From: Oscillibacter valericigenes
Lineage (GTDB): Bacteria; Bacillota; Clostridia; Oscillospirales; Oscillospiraceae
DNA length: 36,600 bases
NCBI RefSeq assembly: GCF_021531915.1
Contig: NZ_JAFBIV010000021.1
Location: forward strand, 1-36,600
Direction of reading: 5' to 3'
Below, piece after piece: positions 1-8,577 of this stretch (position 1 is its first letter; each line of letters begins with the position of its first letter). Under the pieces are notes generated by a model. It was not told the DNA's origin. It saw only the letters and a list, made by a program, of their open reading frames with translations, and searched no databases. A program made the position numbers and the translations under genes.

Positions 1-201
1 CCTCTGGACGGTCTTGTGGTTTAAGAGAATATTGCGGCTGCGTAGTTCTGTTGTAATGCGGCGGTAACCGTATGGCTATACCCCGCAACAGATTATGTAT
101 GCCGTCCGTAATAAAATGATACGGGAATATAAAAAACGCAAAATGGCAACAGTAGAACCCGAAATCACCGAGTTCAAGATCACAAGCGAGGTGAAGGTAA
201 A

Positions 202-342
202 ATGGGCAGCCAAAAGGAACAGGACAAGAAGAAAAAGAAGCGTCAATCCATACTGGAAGCAGAACTTTTTAGGATTATGGAAAAGAGCCTGAAAGCAGCA
301 ATGGATAAGGCTCTGGACGATATTTTTCAAGACTGGAAATAA
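202..342 (+). CDS. Small basic/acidic 46-aa protein, probable mobile-element ORF
   Basis: The ORF starts with ATG, codes for 46 residues beginning MGSQKEQDKKKKKRQ and ends with DDIFQDWK before TAA. A Lys-rich N-terminus is followed by an amphipathic helical part (ILEAELFRIMEKSLKAAM). A possible SD (GAGGTGAAGG) lies a few bases upstream. It overlaps in another frame an ORF at 95-292 whose first ~45 residues (MYAVRNKMIREYKKRK, then EITEFKITSEVKV) also look protein-like; that ORF lies mostly upstream, so the two may be consecutive overlapping genes. Small ORFs of this kind are common in Firmicutes conjugative elements. No function can be given. Confidence 0.4.
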   Translation: MGSQKEQDKKKKKRQSILEAELFRIMEKSLKAAMDKALDDIFQDWK

Positions 343-359
343 TACAAAGCGGTTTTAAG

Positions 360-848
360 TCATTCATCTACTTCCAGATAATTGCGGGAATAGGCTTGCC
401 CGAAGATCAGGTAAAACATTTTTAAAAAGGATTCAGTGTATTGATACGAAAACCCTTCCACATAGTAAAGATCGGAGAGATAATCATTGACCTCCGCCGC
501 CGTGATTTCATCCACGAACCGCTTGCCGTATTTCGCACAAAGGTGATTATTCCAAAGGCTGTCCTGCTTTTGTTTGGTTCGGTAGGCTCTGTCTTTCCTG
601 CCGTTTCCACAGTATTCCTCATACACTTCTTTGGCGGTTTTCCTGCTAATTTGTTTTGCTTTTGGAGTTTGCTCTTCTTTGATGGCTTCGGCTCTTGCGA
701 GGATAGCAGACCGCTTTGTTTTCATTGGGTTCCCGTTTGCGTCCCGAACTCTTTTTACATCTTTCCGTTTGCCATCGACTGAAATTGTATAGCGAAAGCC
801 CCATCCGCCGCCGTCAAGTTTGTAAATACCAGTATCGTTTTGTGCCAT
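360..848 (-). pseudogene. Tyrosine integrase, N-terminal part only (truncated)
   Basis: A 162-residue product begins MAQNDTGIYKLDGGGWGFRY and continues with a basic arm-binding-type N-terminus (about 1-60) and an alpha-helical core-binding (SAM-like) domain at about 70-160. It stops just after the core-binding domain. The catalytic domain with its Arg, Lys, His-x-x-Arg, His and Tyr residues, which takes up roughly the second half of a normal 380-400-residue integrase, is missing. The sequence beyond the stop codon does not restore it in any frame. The truncated protein should have no recombinase activity. The gene points away from the element/chromosome junction near 950, as expected for an integrase placed at an element end. 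It is not the same gene as the intact integrase at 22555-23760. Confidence 0.7.
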
Positions 849-861
849 AACAAAGCCCTCC

Positions 862-890
862 TGTGGAAGTTGGTGTGGAAGATTTCCACA
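862..890. promoter_or_regulatory. TGTGGAA repeats upstream of truncated integrase
   Basis: TGTGGAA occurs at 862-868 and again at 874-880, followed after 3 bases by its inverse TTCCACA at 884-890. This gives a 17-bp inverted repeat plus one extra half-site directly upstream of the integrase start codon. Such clustered short repeats suit integrase/excisionase or repressor binding. The role is inferred. Confidence 0.35.
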
Positions 891-964
891 TTGCTATGGC
901 GGTTCGGGTTGAAAACTGAATAGACAGAAACACAAGAAAATCCTTATTTTTCAAGGCTTCACCC

Positions 965-1063
965 ATAGGACGCGAAGCGGCCTGCCCGTCGGCGAGACAG
1001 ATGGCCCGCGACGAGGCCCGTCACGGCAAGGCTTTCGCCGGCCTGCTGAAGCGTTACTTCTAA
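965..1063 (+). pseudogene. 3'-terminal fragment of a rubrerythrin-family gene
   Basis: One frame reads IGREAA, then after a short divergent stretch RQMARDEARHGKAF, then AGLLKRYF and TAA. The DEARHG motif with a C-terminal GLL-RYF is the helix and C-terminus seen in rubrerythrin family proteins, where Glu and His ligate the diiron centre. Only about 33 codons are present; there is no start codon or N-terminal ferritin-like helices, and the reading frame upstream runs into element DNA with a TGA at 917-919. A good terminator follows at 1100-1133, so this is the true 3' end of a former transcription unit cut by the element. Family assignment comes from recognising the motif. Confidence 0.65.
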
Positions 1064-1099
1064 TCGACTGAAATCCCTGATACAGCAAGGATTTATCCA

Positions 1100-1133
1100 A
1101 GAGGAGATCACGAAAGTGGTCTCCTCTTTTTTT
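1100..1133 (+). terminator. Rho-independent terminator after the rubrerythrin fragment
   Basis: A 12-bp stem (1100-1111 with 1116-1127, one G-U pair) with a GAAA tetraloop is followed by a run of T (1128-1133). It ends the former rubrerythrin transcript. Confidence 0.9.
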
Positions 1134-1214
1134 GTGCCCTCTGCCGGAGGTGTGCAAATCAATGTGTAAAGTGAATTTCCTGCGCATGTGCGATTCTTCA
1201 AATAGAAGCTTTCC

Positions 1215-1242
1215 TTGACCTCTTATTTTGCCATGATATAAT
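1215..1242 (+). promoter_or_regulatory. Sigma-A promoter for the lipoprotein gene
   Basis: TTGACC (1215-1220), a 16-base spacer and TATAAT (1237-1242) lie about 75 bases upstream of the lipoprotein start at 1319. Confidence 0.75.
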
Positions 1243-1318
1243 ATTGAGGAAAGTAAATTAAAAAGTTGTGTCAAAGCATGCACAGATTTGGAGGAAAGGC
1301 GTATAACAGCATAAAAAA

Positions 1319-2518
1319 ATGTTGAAATTACTATGCTTTGTTTTCTTTTGCGAGATGATGCTTATCATGGCAGGATGCAACCAACAGCAGGCGGGGTTGA
1401 GCGAATCACCTGAAGAACAAGCAGAGGAGAAGTCCCCAACTGAAGAGCAAGTCAACGAACAAAGCGAGCTGCCCATGCAGAACGAGGAAAACCCTGTTGA
1501 TTTAGTTCTCCTCTGGCATGAGCACGAGATATACCTAGGTCAGGTGTTTGGTGATATCCCGGATTGGGGTGATACGGTTGAGGTATTCAAGGACGGAAAG
1601 GATGGAGAATTGGTTGAAAATTTTACCGTGAAGTCTGAGGAACCGGAAACCATGAGCGCGGAGATCTCCGGTGCGGGGCAAATATGCCTGACGAAGCTGA
1701 AATCTTTTGAAGGAAGAAACATTCCGTTTACGATTACTTATAAGGGACAAGAGTACATTTTCCTTTGCAACGACGATTCGTGGGTAGCTGAGGAGACGCC
1801 GCAAGAAAATGGACAAGGTACCCAAACGGGACCTGCAATGAATCATCAGGATACCCCTTATGCTGACGAGTATGTCAAATTCACCAAGCGGCAGTATACG
1901 GATGAGGAACTGCAGGCCTTTGTGGATGCTGACCTGTCTTTCCAGGATGCCTGCGACAAGCTGTCCACCGTTTCGGATGTTGTCCAGTATCTCTATCTGC
2001 GGGGCTATCAATTCGCGCCGGATGACGCCGGTACAGAGGCATCTACCCGCTATAGGCTGAACAGCGGGGCCTGCGTGGGGGATTCGGCATTGCTCAATGC
2101 CCTGCTGGAGGGCGATTATGATGAACAGGGCTATGTATATATTTTTTACGCACGGGGAGAGCACGTATTTGACTACTTTGTAAAGAATGGCGTTTATTAT
2201 TACTGCGACCTTGTGGGCGGGCCGTTCAACGACAGAGGGGCGGATCCCAAGAAAAACCCGGTTTGCCACATTACAACAGACCCCAGTACGCTCTATGAGG
2301 CGTGGAAACAGCTGGAGCCAAATGATTTGGATGACAGTAATAGCGATATGTATCTGGCAATTATGTATATGACTGCTTACTGTGGAGACCCCACCATGCC
2401 GACCACCAGACTGATCGACACGCCATCTGGGACATACGCCCATATTCCCCTCAGCCCTGCCGAGAAAAAGAGCCAGCAAATCCTGTTTTTGAGGGATGGC
2501 TACACCTTTGAGTTTTGA
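1319..2518 (+). CDS. Lipoprotein with transglutaminase-like C-terminal domain
   Basis: The 399-residue product has a short hydrophobic signal ending MAGC, so Cys20 is the likely lipidated residue. An acidic Glu/Gln/Ser/Pro-rich linker follows (about 21-60), then a beta-rich domain (about 60-160) and a C-terminal domain (about 185-399). Within it, SGACVGDS (Cys252), GEHVFDYF (His282) and YYYCDL (Asp297) have the order and spacing of a transglutaminase-like Cys-His-Asp triad. It should sit outside the cell membrane; the substrate is unknown. The best SD (GGAGG near 1290) is more than 20 bases from the ATG, an odd spacing, with no in-frame start codon closer. It is a single-gene unit with its own promoter and terminator. 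The domain call rests on motif reading only. Confidence 0.65.
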   Translation: MLKLLCFVFFCEMMLIMAGCNQQQAGLSESPEEQAEEKSPTEEQVNEQSELPMQNEENPVDLVLLWHEHEIYLGQVFGDIPDWGDTVEVFKDGKDGELVENFTVKSEEPETMSAEISGAGQICLTKLKSFEGRNIPFTITYKGQEYIFLCNDDSWVAEETPQENGQGTQTGPAMNHQDTPYADEYVKFTKRQYTDEELQAFVDADLSFQDACDKLSTVSDVVQYLYLRGYQFAPDDAGTEASTRYRLNSGACVGDSALLNALLEGDYDEQGYVYIFYARGEHVFDYFVKNGVYYYCDLVGGPFNDRGADPKKNPVCHITTDPSTLYEAWKQLEPNDLDDSNSDMYLAIMYMTAYCGDPTMPTTRLIDTPSGTYAHIPLSPAEKKSQQILFLRDGYTFEF

Positions 2519-2528
2519 CCATTATGAA

Positions 2529-2561
2529 AGAGCAACTGTCATTTACGACAGCTGCTCTTTT
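2529..2561 (+). terminator. Terminator of the lipoprotein gene
   Basis: Arms 2529-2540 and 2547-2558 pair over 12 positions with one mismatch and are followed by TTT. Confidence 0.7.
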
Positions 2562-2575
2562 GGCTGGAATAACGC

Positions 2576-2605
2576 AAAAGAAGGGCGGGATTCCCCACCC
2601 TTCTT
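2576..2605 (-). terminator. Terminator of fhs
   Basis: Arms 2578-2585 and 2598-2605 pair perfectly over 8 bp, followed inward by a mismatch and 3 more G-C pairs. On the minus strand a T run corresponding to 2576-2579 follows. It lies 15 bases past the fhs stop codon and forms a convergent pair with the terminator at 2529-2561. Confidence 0.75.
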
Positions 2606-2619
2606 TGATCCATAAATGT

Positions 2620-4293
2620 TCAGAACAACCCGGTGATCTTGCCGTTCTCGTCCACGTCGATCTTCTCGGCAGCAGGCACCTTGGGCAAGCCCGGCATGGT
2701 CATGATGTCGCCGGTCAGGGCCACCAGGAACCCGGCACCGGCGGAGACCTTCAGATTCCGCACCGTGATGGTGAAATCCTTGGGGGCACCCAGCTTGGCG
2801 GCGTCGTCGGAGAAGCTGTACTGGGTCTTTGCCATGCAGATGGGCAGCTTGTCGAAGCCCAGGGCCTCCAGCTCCTTCATCTGCTTCCGGGCACCTGCCG
2901 TCAGCTCCACGCCGTCGGCATGGTAGATCTTGGTGGCGATGTCGTTCAGCTTCTGTTCAATGCTGTCCTCGGTGTCGTAGGCGAAGCGGAAGTCATTGGG
3001 CTGCTCGCACAGACGGACGACCTCCTGAGCCAGGGCAATGCCGCCCTCGCCGCCCTTGGCCCAGACCTCGGAAAGGGCCACGTTGACGCCCAGCTCCCGG
3101 CACTTGTCCTCCACCAGCTTCAGCTCAGCGGCGGTGTCGGTGGGGAAGGCGTTGATGGCCACCACGCAGGGCAGCTGATAGACCTTGGTGATGTTCTCCA
3201 CGTGCTGCAGCAGGTTGGGCAGGCCCTTCTCCAGGGCTTCCAGATTCTCGGTATTCAGGTCAGCCTTGGCCACGCCGCCGTGGTTCTTCAGGGCACGGAC
3301 AGTGGCGACCACCACCACGGCACTGGGCTTGAGGCCCGCCAGACGGCACTTGATGTCCAGGAACTTCTCAGCGCCCAGGTCCGCGCCGAAGCCGGCCTCG
3401 GTGACGGCGTAATCCGCCAGCCGCATAGCCATTTTGGTGGCCATGACGGAGTTGCAGCCGTGGGCGATGTTGGCGAAGGGACCGCCGTGGATGAAGGCAG
3501 GAGTGCCCTCCAGAGTCTGGACCAGATTGGGCTTCAGGGCATCCTTCAGCAGGGCGGCCATGGCGCCCTCGGCCTTCAGGTCGTGGGCGGTGACGGGCTT
3601 GCCGTCGTAGGTGTAAGCCACCACCATGCGGCCCAAGCGGGCCTTCAGGTCGGGAATGTCGGCGGAGAGGCACAGCACTGCCATGATCTCGGAGGCCACG
3701 GTGATATCGAAGCCGTCCTCCCGGGGCACACCCTGCATCCGGCCGCCCAGGCCGTCTACGATGTTGCGGAGCTGGCGGTCGTTCATGTCCACGCAGCGCT
3801 TCCAGGTGATCTTCTTTACGTCGATGCCCAGGGCGTTGCCCTGCTGAATGTGGTTGTCCAGCATGGCGGCGCACAGGTTGTTGGCGGCGCCGATGGCGTG
3901 GAAGTCGCCGGTGAAGTGGAGGTTGATGTCCTCCATGGGCACCACCTGGGCATAGCCGCCGCCGGCAGCGCCGCCCTTGACGCCGAACACGGGACCCAGG
4001 GAGGGCTCCCGCAGGGCCACCAGGGTGTTTTTGCCCAGCTTCCGCATGGCGTCGGCCAGACCCACAGTGGTGGTGGTCTTGCCCTCACCGGCGGGGGTGG
4101 GGTTGATGGCAGTGACCAGGATCAGCTTGCCGTCGGGACGCTTGCTCTCCCGCAGCAGGCGGTAGTCCACCTTGGCCTTGTAGTTGCCGTACAGCTCCAG
4201 ATACTCATTGTCCACCCCGGCGGTCTTGGCGATCTCGGTGATGGGCTTCATGGTGCAGGACTGGGCGATCTCAATGTCGGATAGAATCTTCAT
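2620..4293 (-). CDS. fhs: Formate--tetrahydrofolate ligase
   Basis: The enzyme makes 10-formyl-THF from formate, THF and ATP in the cytoplasm, feeding one-carbon metabolism (and the Wood-Ljungdahl methyl branch in acetogens). The 557-residue product is full length for the family. It begins [18 protein letters not shown], has the ATP-binding P-loop [10 protein letters not shown] at about 66-75, then [19 protein letters not shown] and [16 protein letters not shown], all typical of this enzyme. A clear SD (GGAGG) lies 8 bases before the ATG. It stands alone, with a terminator behind it and the divergent ABC-F transcription unit in front. No other Wood-Ljungdahl gene is in the window. Confidence 0.97.
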   Translation of the reverse strand: MKILSDIEIAQSCTMKPITEIAKTAGVDNEYLELYGNYKAKVDYRLLRESKRPDGKLILVTAINPTPAGEGKTTTTVGLADAMRKLGKNTLVALREPSLGPVFGVKGGAAGGGYAQVVPMEDINLHFTGDFHAIGAANNLCAAMLDNHIQQGNALGIDVKKITWKRCVDMNDRQLRNIVDGLGGRMQGVPREDGFDITVASEIMAVLCLSADIPDLKARLGRMVVAYTYDGKPVTAHDLKAEGAMAALLKDALKPNLVQTLEGTPAFIHGGPFANIAHGCNSVMATKMAMRLADYAVTEAGFGADLGAEKFLDIKCRLAGLKPSAVVVVATVRALKNHGGVAKADLNTENLEALEKGLPNLLQHVENITKVYQLPCVVAINAFPTDTAAELKLVEDKCRELGVNVALSEVWAKGGEGGIALAQEVVRLCEQPNDFRFAYDTEDSIEQKLNDIATKIYHADGVELTAGARKQMKELEALGFDKLPICMAKTQYSFSDDAAKLGAPKDFTITVRNLKVSAGAGFLVALTGDIMTMPGLPKVPAAEKIDVDENGKITGLF

Positions 4294-4452
4294 GCAGCAG
4301 CCTCCATATATCTTCTATATTTAATAGTTCCAAAATAGGTATTACTTTTTCATGCCTGAAAAATATACCATGAATTCTGCGAAAATGGAAGAGCCTTTTC
4401 AAAAGAGGAGAGCATATATTTTCACAACCTTAATATAAGAAATGCTAATGGC

Positions 4453-4481
4453 TTGACAGAAAAGACCAGCCAAACTATAAT
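4453..4481 (+). promoter_or_regulatory. Consensus sigma-A promoter of the ABC-F gene
   Basis: TTGACA (4453-4458), exactly 17 bases and TATAAT (4476-4481) form a full consensus promoter. The start codon of the ABC-F gene is about 225 bases downstream, leaving a long structured leader. Between the fhs start (4293) and this promoter the DNA is AT-rich and holds no gene; it should contain the fhs promoter on the other strand, but no good match was found. Confidence 0.9.
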
Positions 4482-4506
4482 GAGTGTAAATCAGAGAAAA
4501 GGAGTG

Positions 4507-4689
4507 AAAGGATGATTCCTGTTTCCTGCTGAAATCGGATACGGCGCTGTGGGATTCCCGGGGGGAAGACTGCGCGGCGCCGGGAAGCAGGAAAGAAGTG
4601 CATCCTTTTACGCCGTGTCCGCATCGGCCCCACCATAGGGGGGACCATGCCGTTTCATGAGCCGCGGGAGCTTTCCTGCGGCTCATTTT
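4507..4689 (+). promoter_or_regulatory. Ribosome-mediated transcription attenuator upstream of the ABC-F gene
   Basis: The leader has three mutually exclusive segments. Segment 1 (TTTCCTGCT, 4522-4530, the end of the leader ORF) pairs over 9 bp with segment 2 (4586-4594). Segment 2 (GCAGGAAAG, 4587-4595) also pairs over 9 bp with segment 3 (CTTTCCTGC, 4671-4679), which is part of the terminator right arm. The terminator has a 9-bp stem (4657-4665 with 4678-4686), four inner pairs, and TTTT. Extra pairings support a folded leader: 4507-4514 with 4601-4608, and 4537-4546 with 4611-4620. Inference: a ribosome stalled by an antibiotic on the leader ORF covers segment 1 and frees segment 2 to disrupt the terminator. 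Comparable control is known for other ABC-F genes such as vmlR. Confidence 0.75.
4512..4532 (+). CDS. Leader peptide MIPVSC of the ABC-F attenuator
   Basis: ATG, five codons (Ile, Pro, Val, Ser, Cys) and TGA follow a strong SD (AAAAGGAG, 4497-4504) with 7 bases between. The ORF starts about 25-30 bases after the expected transcription start. Its last codons are segment 1 of the attenuator. Its sequence, position and overlap with the pairing segment suggest a sensor of ribosome stalling rather than a functional peptide. Confidence 0.6.
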   Translation: MIPVSC

Positions 4690-4711
4690 GTATGCATGGG
4701 AGGATGATTGG

Positions 4712-6193
4712 ATGTCTTTGATTCAGGTAGAGCACCTGACCTTTGCCTATCCGGGCAGCTATGACAATGTATTTGAGGATGTGAGCTTTCAGATCGACAC
4801 GGACTGGAAGCTGGGCTTTCTGGGGCGGAACGGTCGGGGAAAGACCACGTTTCTGCGGCTTTTGCAGGGGGAATATGTCTATGAGGGCTGCATCAGCCAG
4901 CCGGGCCCCTGCGGGTATTTCCCGCCGCCGGTGCCGGATGCGGGAGCCATGACGCTGGAGGTGCTCTGCGGCCTGTGTCCGGCGGCGGAGGAGTGGGAGC
5001 TGCTGCGGGAAACGGGCTTATTGGGCGTGGATGCCGAAGCCCTGTACCGCCCTTTTGACACCCTCTCCAACGGAGAGCGGACCAAGTGCCTGCTGGCGGC
5101 CCTGTTCTGCGGAGAGGACCGCTATCTCCTGATCGACGAGCCGACGAACCATCTGGACGCCGCCGGACGGCGGGCGGTGGCGTCGTACCTGCGGCAAAAA
5201 AGGGGCTTCCTGCTGGTGTCCCACGACCGGGACTTTCTGGACGGCTGTGTGGACCATATTCTGGCTCTGAACCGGACCGGAGTGGAGGTCCAGAGCGGGA
5301 CCTTTTCCTCCTGGTGGGAGAACAAGGAACGCCGGGACGCCTTTGAGCAGGCTGAAAATGAAAAGCTGCGGGGAGAGATCAAGCGGCTGGAGCAGTCAGC
5401 GGAGGAGAGAAAGCGGAAGGCGGACGCTGTGGAGCGTGCCAAGACCGGGATCTCCTCCCAGGGGATCGTGAAGCACGGCCTGCGGCCCTATCTGGGGGAG
5501 AAGTCCCGGAAGGGCCAGCAGCAGCGGAAAAATATGGACCGCCGGGCGGAGCGGGCCATCACAGAGAAGTCCAGCCTGCTGAAGGACCTGGAAAAAACCG
5601 AGGCCCTGAAGCTCCATCCCCTGACGGCCCGGGGACGGCTGTGGGATCTGCGGGAGGTGTGCCTGTACTACGGCGAGAAGCGGGTCTGTGGACCCCTGAC
5701 TTTCCGGATAGAGCCGGGGGAACGACTGGCTGTCCATGGTGGCAACGGCAGCGGCAAATCCACCCTGCTGAAGCTGCTGTGCGGGCAGGAGATCGACTAT
5801 ACCGGGGCCTTGACCCGCCTGTCCGGCCTGACGGTTTCCTATGTGCCCCAGGACACCTCCCGCCTGCGGGGGAGCCTGCGGGACTATGCCCGGGAGAGCG
5901 GCGTGGACGAGACGCTGCTGCTGGCGATCCTTCGGAAGCTGGATTTTCCCCGGGCGCAATTTGAAAAGGACATGGCGGACTGGTCCCAGGGGCAGAAGAA
6001 AAAGGCGCTCATTGCCCGGAGCCTCTGCGAGAGCGCCCACCTGTATATCTGGGACGAGCCGCTGAATTATCTGGACGTGTGGTCCCGGATGCAGGTGGAG
6101 GAGCTGCTGCTGAACGTTCAGCCCACCATGGTGTTCGTGGAACACGACGGTGCCTTCCGAAAGAAGATCGCCACAAGAACCATAGAGATATAA
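4712..6193 (+). CDS. Lsa/CplR-type ABC-F ribosomal protection protein
   Basis: ABC-F proteins of this group bind the ribosomal E site and dislodge lincosamide, streptogramin A or pleuromutilin antibiotics. The 493-residue product has two ABC domains and no membrane segment. Domain 1 has Walker A GRNGRGKTT (38-46), signature LSNGE (118-122) and Walker B LLIDEPTNHLD (139-149). A charged, helical interdomain linker covers about 205-305. Domain 2 has GGNGSGKST (343-351), WSQGQ (424-428) and LYIWDEPLNYLD (444-455). The N-terminus MSLIQVEHLTFAYPG and the DWKLGFLGRNGRGK stretch match the Lsa family. The ATG at 4712 is chosen because GGGAGG lies 8 bases before it; the in-frame TTG at 4688 lies in the terminator T run. 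The spectrum of resistance is not predictable from sequence alone. Confidence 0.85.
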   Translation: MSLIQVEHLTFAYPGSYDNVFEDVSFQIDTDWKLGFLGRNGRGKTTFLRLLQGEYVYEGCISQPGPCGYFPPPVPDAGAMTLEVLCGLCPAAEEWELLRETGLLGVDAEALYRPFDTLSNGERTKCLLAALFCGEDRYLLIDEPTNHLDAAGRRAVASYLRQKRGFLLVSHDRDFLDGCVDHILALNRTGVEVQSGTFSSWWENKERRDAFEQAENEKLRGEIKRLEQSAEERKRKADAVERAKTGISSQGIVKHGLRPYLGEKSRKGQQQRKNMDRRAERAITEKSSLLKDLEKTEALKLHPLTARGRLWDLREVCLYYGEKRVCGPLTFRIEPGERLAVHGGNGSGKSTLLKLLCGQEIDYTGALTRLSGLTVSYVPQDTSRLRGSLRDYARESGVDETLLLAILRKLDFPRAQFEKDMADWSQGQKKKALIARSLCESAHLYIWDEPLNYLDVWSRMQVEELLLNVQPTMVFVEHDGAFRKKIATRTIEI

Positions 6194-6226
6194 AAAAGAG
6201 CACCTGGCCCGTTGGACCAGGTGCTC
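6192..6226 (-). terminator. Terminator shared by asnS and the ABC-F gene
   Basis: A perfect 10-bp stem (6198-6207 with 6217-6226) has on the minus strand a run of six T (6192-6197), so it terminates asnS. The ABC-F stop codon overlaps its base, so it may also end that transcript. Confidence 0.8.
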
Positions 6227-6240
6227 AATTGATTGGAAGA

Positions 6241-7635
<1,395 letters not shown>

Positions 7636-7681
7636 TGAAATTCACCCGTTTTTCTTGTTTTTGGTGGGATATGCACACAAT

Positions 7682-7718
7682 AATGGAGTATTGTACTCCA
7701 TTTCAAACCGTTTTACAA
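7682..7718 (-). promoter_or_regulatory. asnS promoter with palindromic operator over the -10 box
   Basis: On the minus strand TTGTAA (7713-7718), 17 bases and TACAAT (7690-7695) form a promoter. The -10 box lies in a perfect inverted repeat: ATGGAGTA (7683-7690) and TACTCCAT (7694-7701) with a 3-base centre, extended by one A-T pair. A repressor bound here would block RNA polymerase. The regulator is unknown; no T-box leader is seen (only about 50 bases separate promoter and start). Confidence 0.55.
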
Positions 7719-7747
7719 GAGGAAACGGGGCTTTTTCCGGAAAAGCG

Positions 7748-8527
7748 TCACGAAATGGCCTCTCCGCCGATGGTATAGCCGTTCCAGTGGCCGCCGGCGG
7801 ACTGGACGGAGGTGCAGTCGCAGAAGAAATAGGCCCCCAGGCCGCTGCGCCACTTCTGGGCGTCGAAGGTGACGGGCGTCAGGCTGTACACGCCCTCCAT
7901 CTCTTTTTCCGTGATGGAGAACAGCATGCCGTCCTCCCAGTACAGGTTCTCCCGGTCGATGTAGCCCTGGTCCGCCAGTTCCTCCCAGGTGCCGGTGACC
8001 AGCTCCCCGCCGTGACGCCCGGCAAAGGCCCAGGCCACCGCCGCCCGCTCGCTGTCGGACAGGCTGGTGGAGGACAGGTCCATGCCGAGATAGGTCAGGT
8101 CGCCGTTCAGGCCGGAGTCCACCTCCCACAGGTCCTCCAGGACCTGCAGGTACAAGGCGCAGCGGTCGTCGAAACCGCCCCTGGCGGTGTTCACGGCGGT
8201 GACGCCGCCGAACTGGGCGGGCCAGGTCTCCAGGACAGTGCCGTCATAGGTGACCTTCACCAGTGTGCCGGCAGCCAGGTTCGTATCGTCCTCCGGAGTC
8301 AGGGTGTAGATATTCGTGTCCCCGTCCATGCCCGCAAGCAGGAGGGAACCGTCGTTGGAGACTACCCGGCAGACGGCTGTGACAGTCGCGGGCTGGGCGG
8401 CTTCTCCGCCGGACTGTTCCTCGTTGGAGGGTGTCCCGCCGGATACAGGTCCGCTGCCGCCGGCCGCGCAGGCTGCCAGCAGACAGATGCAGAAATAAAT
8501 TGCGAAAAACAACGGCCACTTTTTCAT
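7748..8527 (-). CDS. Lipoprotein with DUF3221/YobA-like domain
   Basis: The 259-residue product has a signal peptide with lipobox LAAC (Cys20) and a Gly/Ser-rich linker. At about 45-115 the stretch ending GTLVKVTYDGTVLETWPAQF resembles the small beta-barrel DUF3221 (YobA) domain of Firmicutes lipoproteins, with its conserved W-PAQ end. The remaining ~140 residues are not recognised; they contain an acidic helix and a C-terminal GLGAYFFCDCTSVQSAGGHW. It should be anchored outside the membrane. It is the last gene of the LytTR/DUF3021 operon, 50 bases after the preceding stop codon, with its SD (AAAGGAGG) inside a strong hairpin. The domain call is tentative. Confidence 0.6.
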   Translation of the reverse strand: MKKWPLFFAIYFCICLLAACAAGGSGPVSGGTPSNEEQSGGEAAQPATVTAVCRVVSNDGSLLLAGMDGDTNIYTLTPEDDTNLAAGTLVKVTYDGTVLETWPAQFGGVTAVNTARGGFDDRCALYLQVLEDLWEVDSGLNGDLTYLGMDLSSTSLSDSERAAVAWAFAGRHGGELVTGTWEELADQGYIDRENLYWEDGMLFSITEKEMEGVYSLTPVTFDAQKWRSGLGAYFFCDCTSVQSAGGHWNGYTIGGEAIS

Positions 8528-8529
8528 GG

Positions 8530-8574
8530 AAAACCGCCTCCTTTATCCCGTTGGACGGAAAAGGAAGCGGTTTT
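8530..8574 (-). promoter_or_regulatory. Intercistronic hairpin sequestering the lipoprotein SD
   Basis: 8530-8544 and 8560-8574 pair over 15 positions with one mismatch. On the minus strand the right arm contains AAAGGAGG, the SD of the downstream lipoprotein gene, and ends 2 bases before its ATG. The stem also has TTTT at its end, so it could act as a weak terminator or as a translational gate. The function is inferred. Confidence 0.55.
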
Positions 8575-8577
8575 GTT

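Larger units (their letters stand above)
1..955. mobile_element. End of a decayed integrative element (partial, runs off the left edge)
   Basis: The first ~950 bases differ from the GC-rich chromosome to the right. They hold small plus-strand ORFs rich in Lys, a minus-strand tyrosine integrase that has lost its catalytic half, and short TGTGGAA repeats upstream of the integrase. At about 950-965 the sequence changes abruptly to the 3' end of a rubrerythrin-like gene, which is the probable element/chromosome junction. The other end of the element is not in the window, so no direct repeat can be verified. Family knowledge: an integrase gene next to one end is typical of Gram-positive ICEs. The exact boundary is inferred. 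Confidence 0.5.

Noticed and set aside
2515..4284. Long plus-strand ORF (589 codons) opposite fhs
   Set aside because: It is antisense to an unmistakable fhs gene; the translation is His/Gly/Leu/Gln-rich and low in complexity, as expected for the shadow frame of a GC-rich gene.
4688..4711. Upstream TTG start for the ABC-F gene
   Set aside because: It lies in the T run of the attenuator terminator and has no SD; ATG at 4712 has GGGAGG and the family N-terminus.
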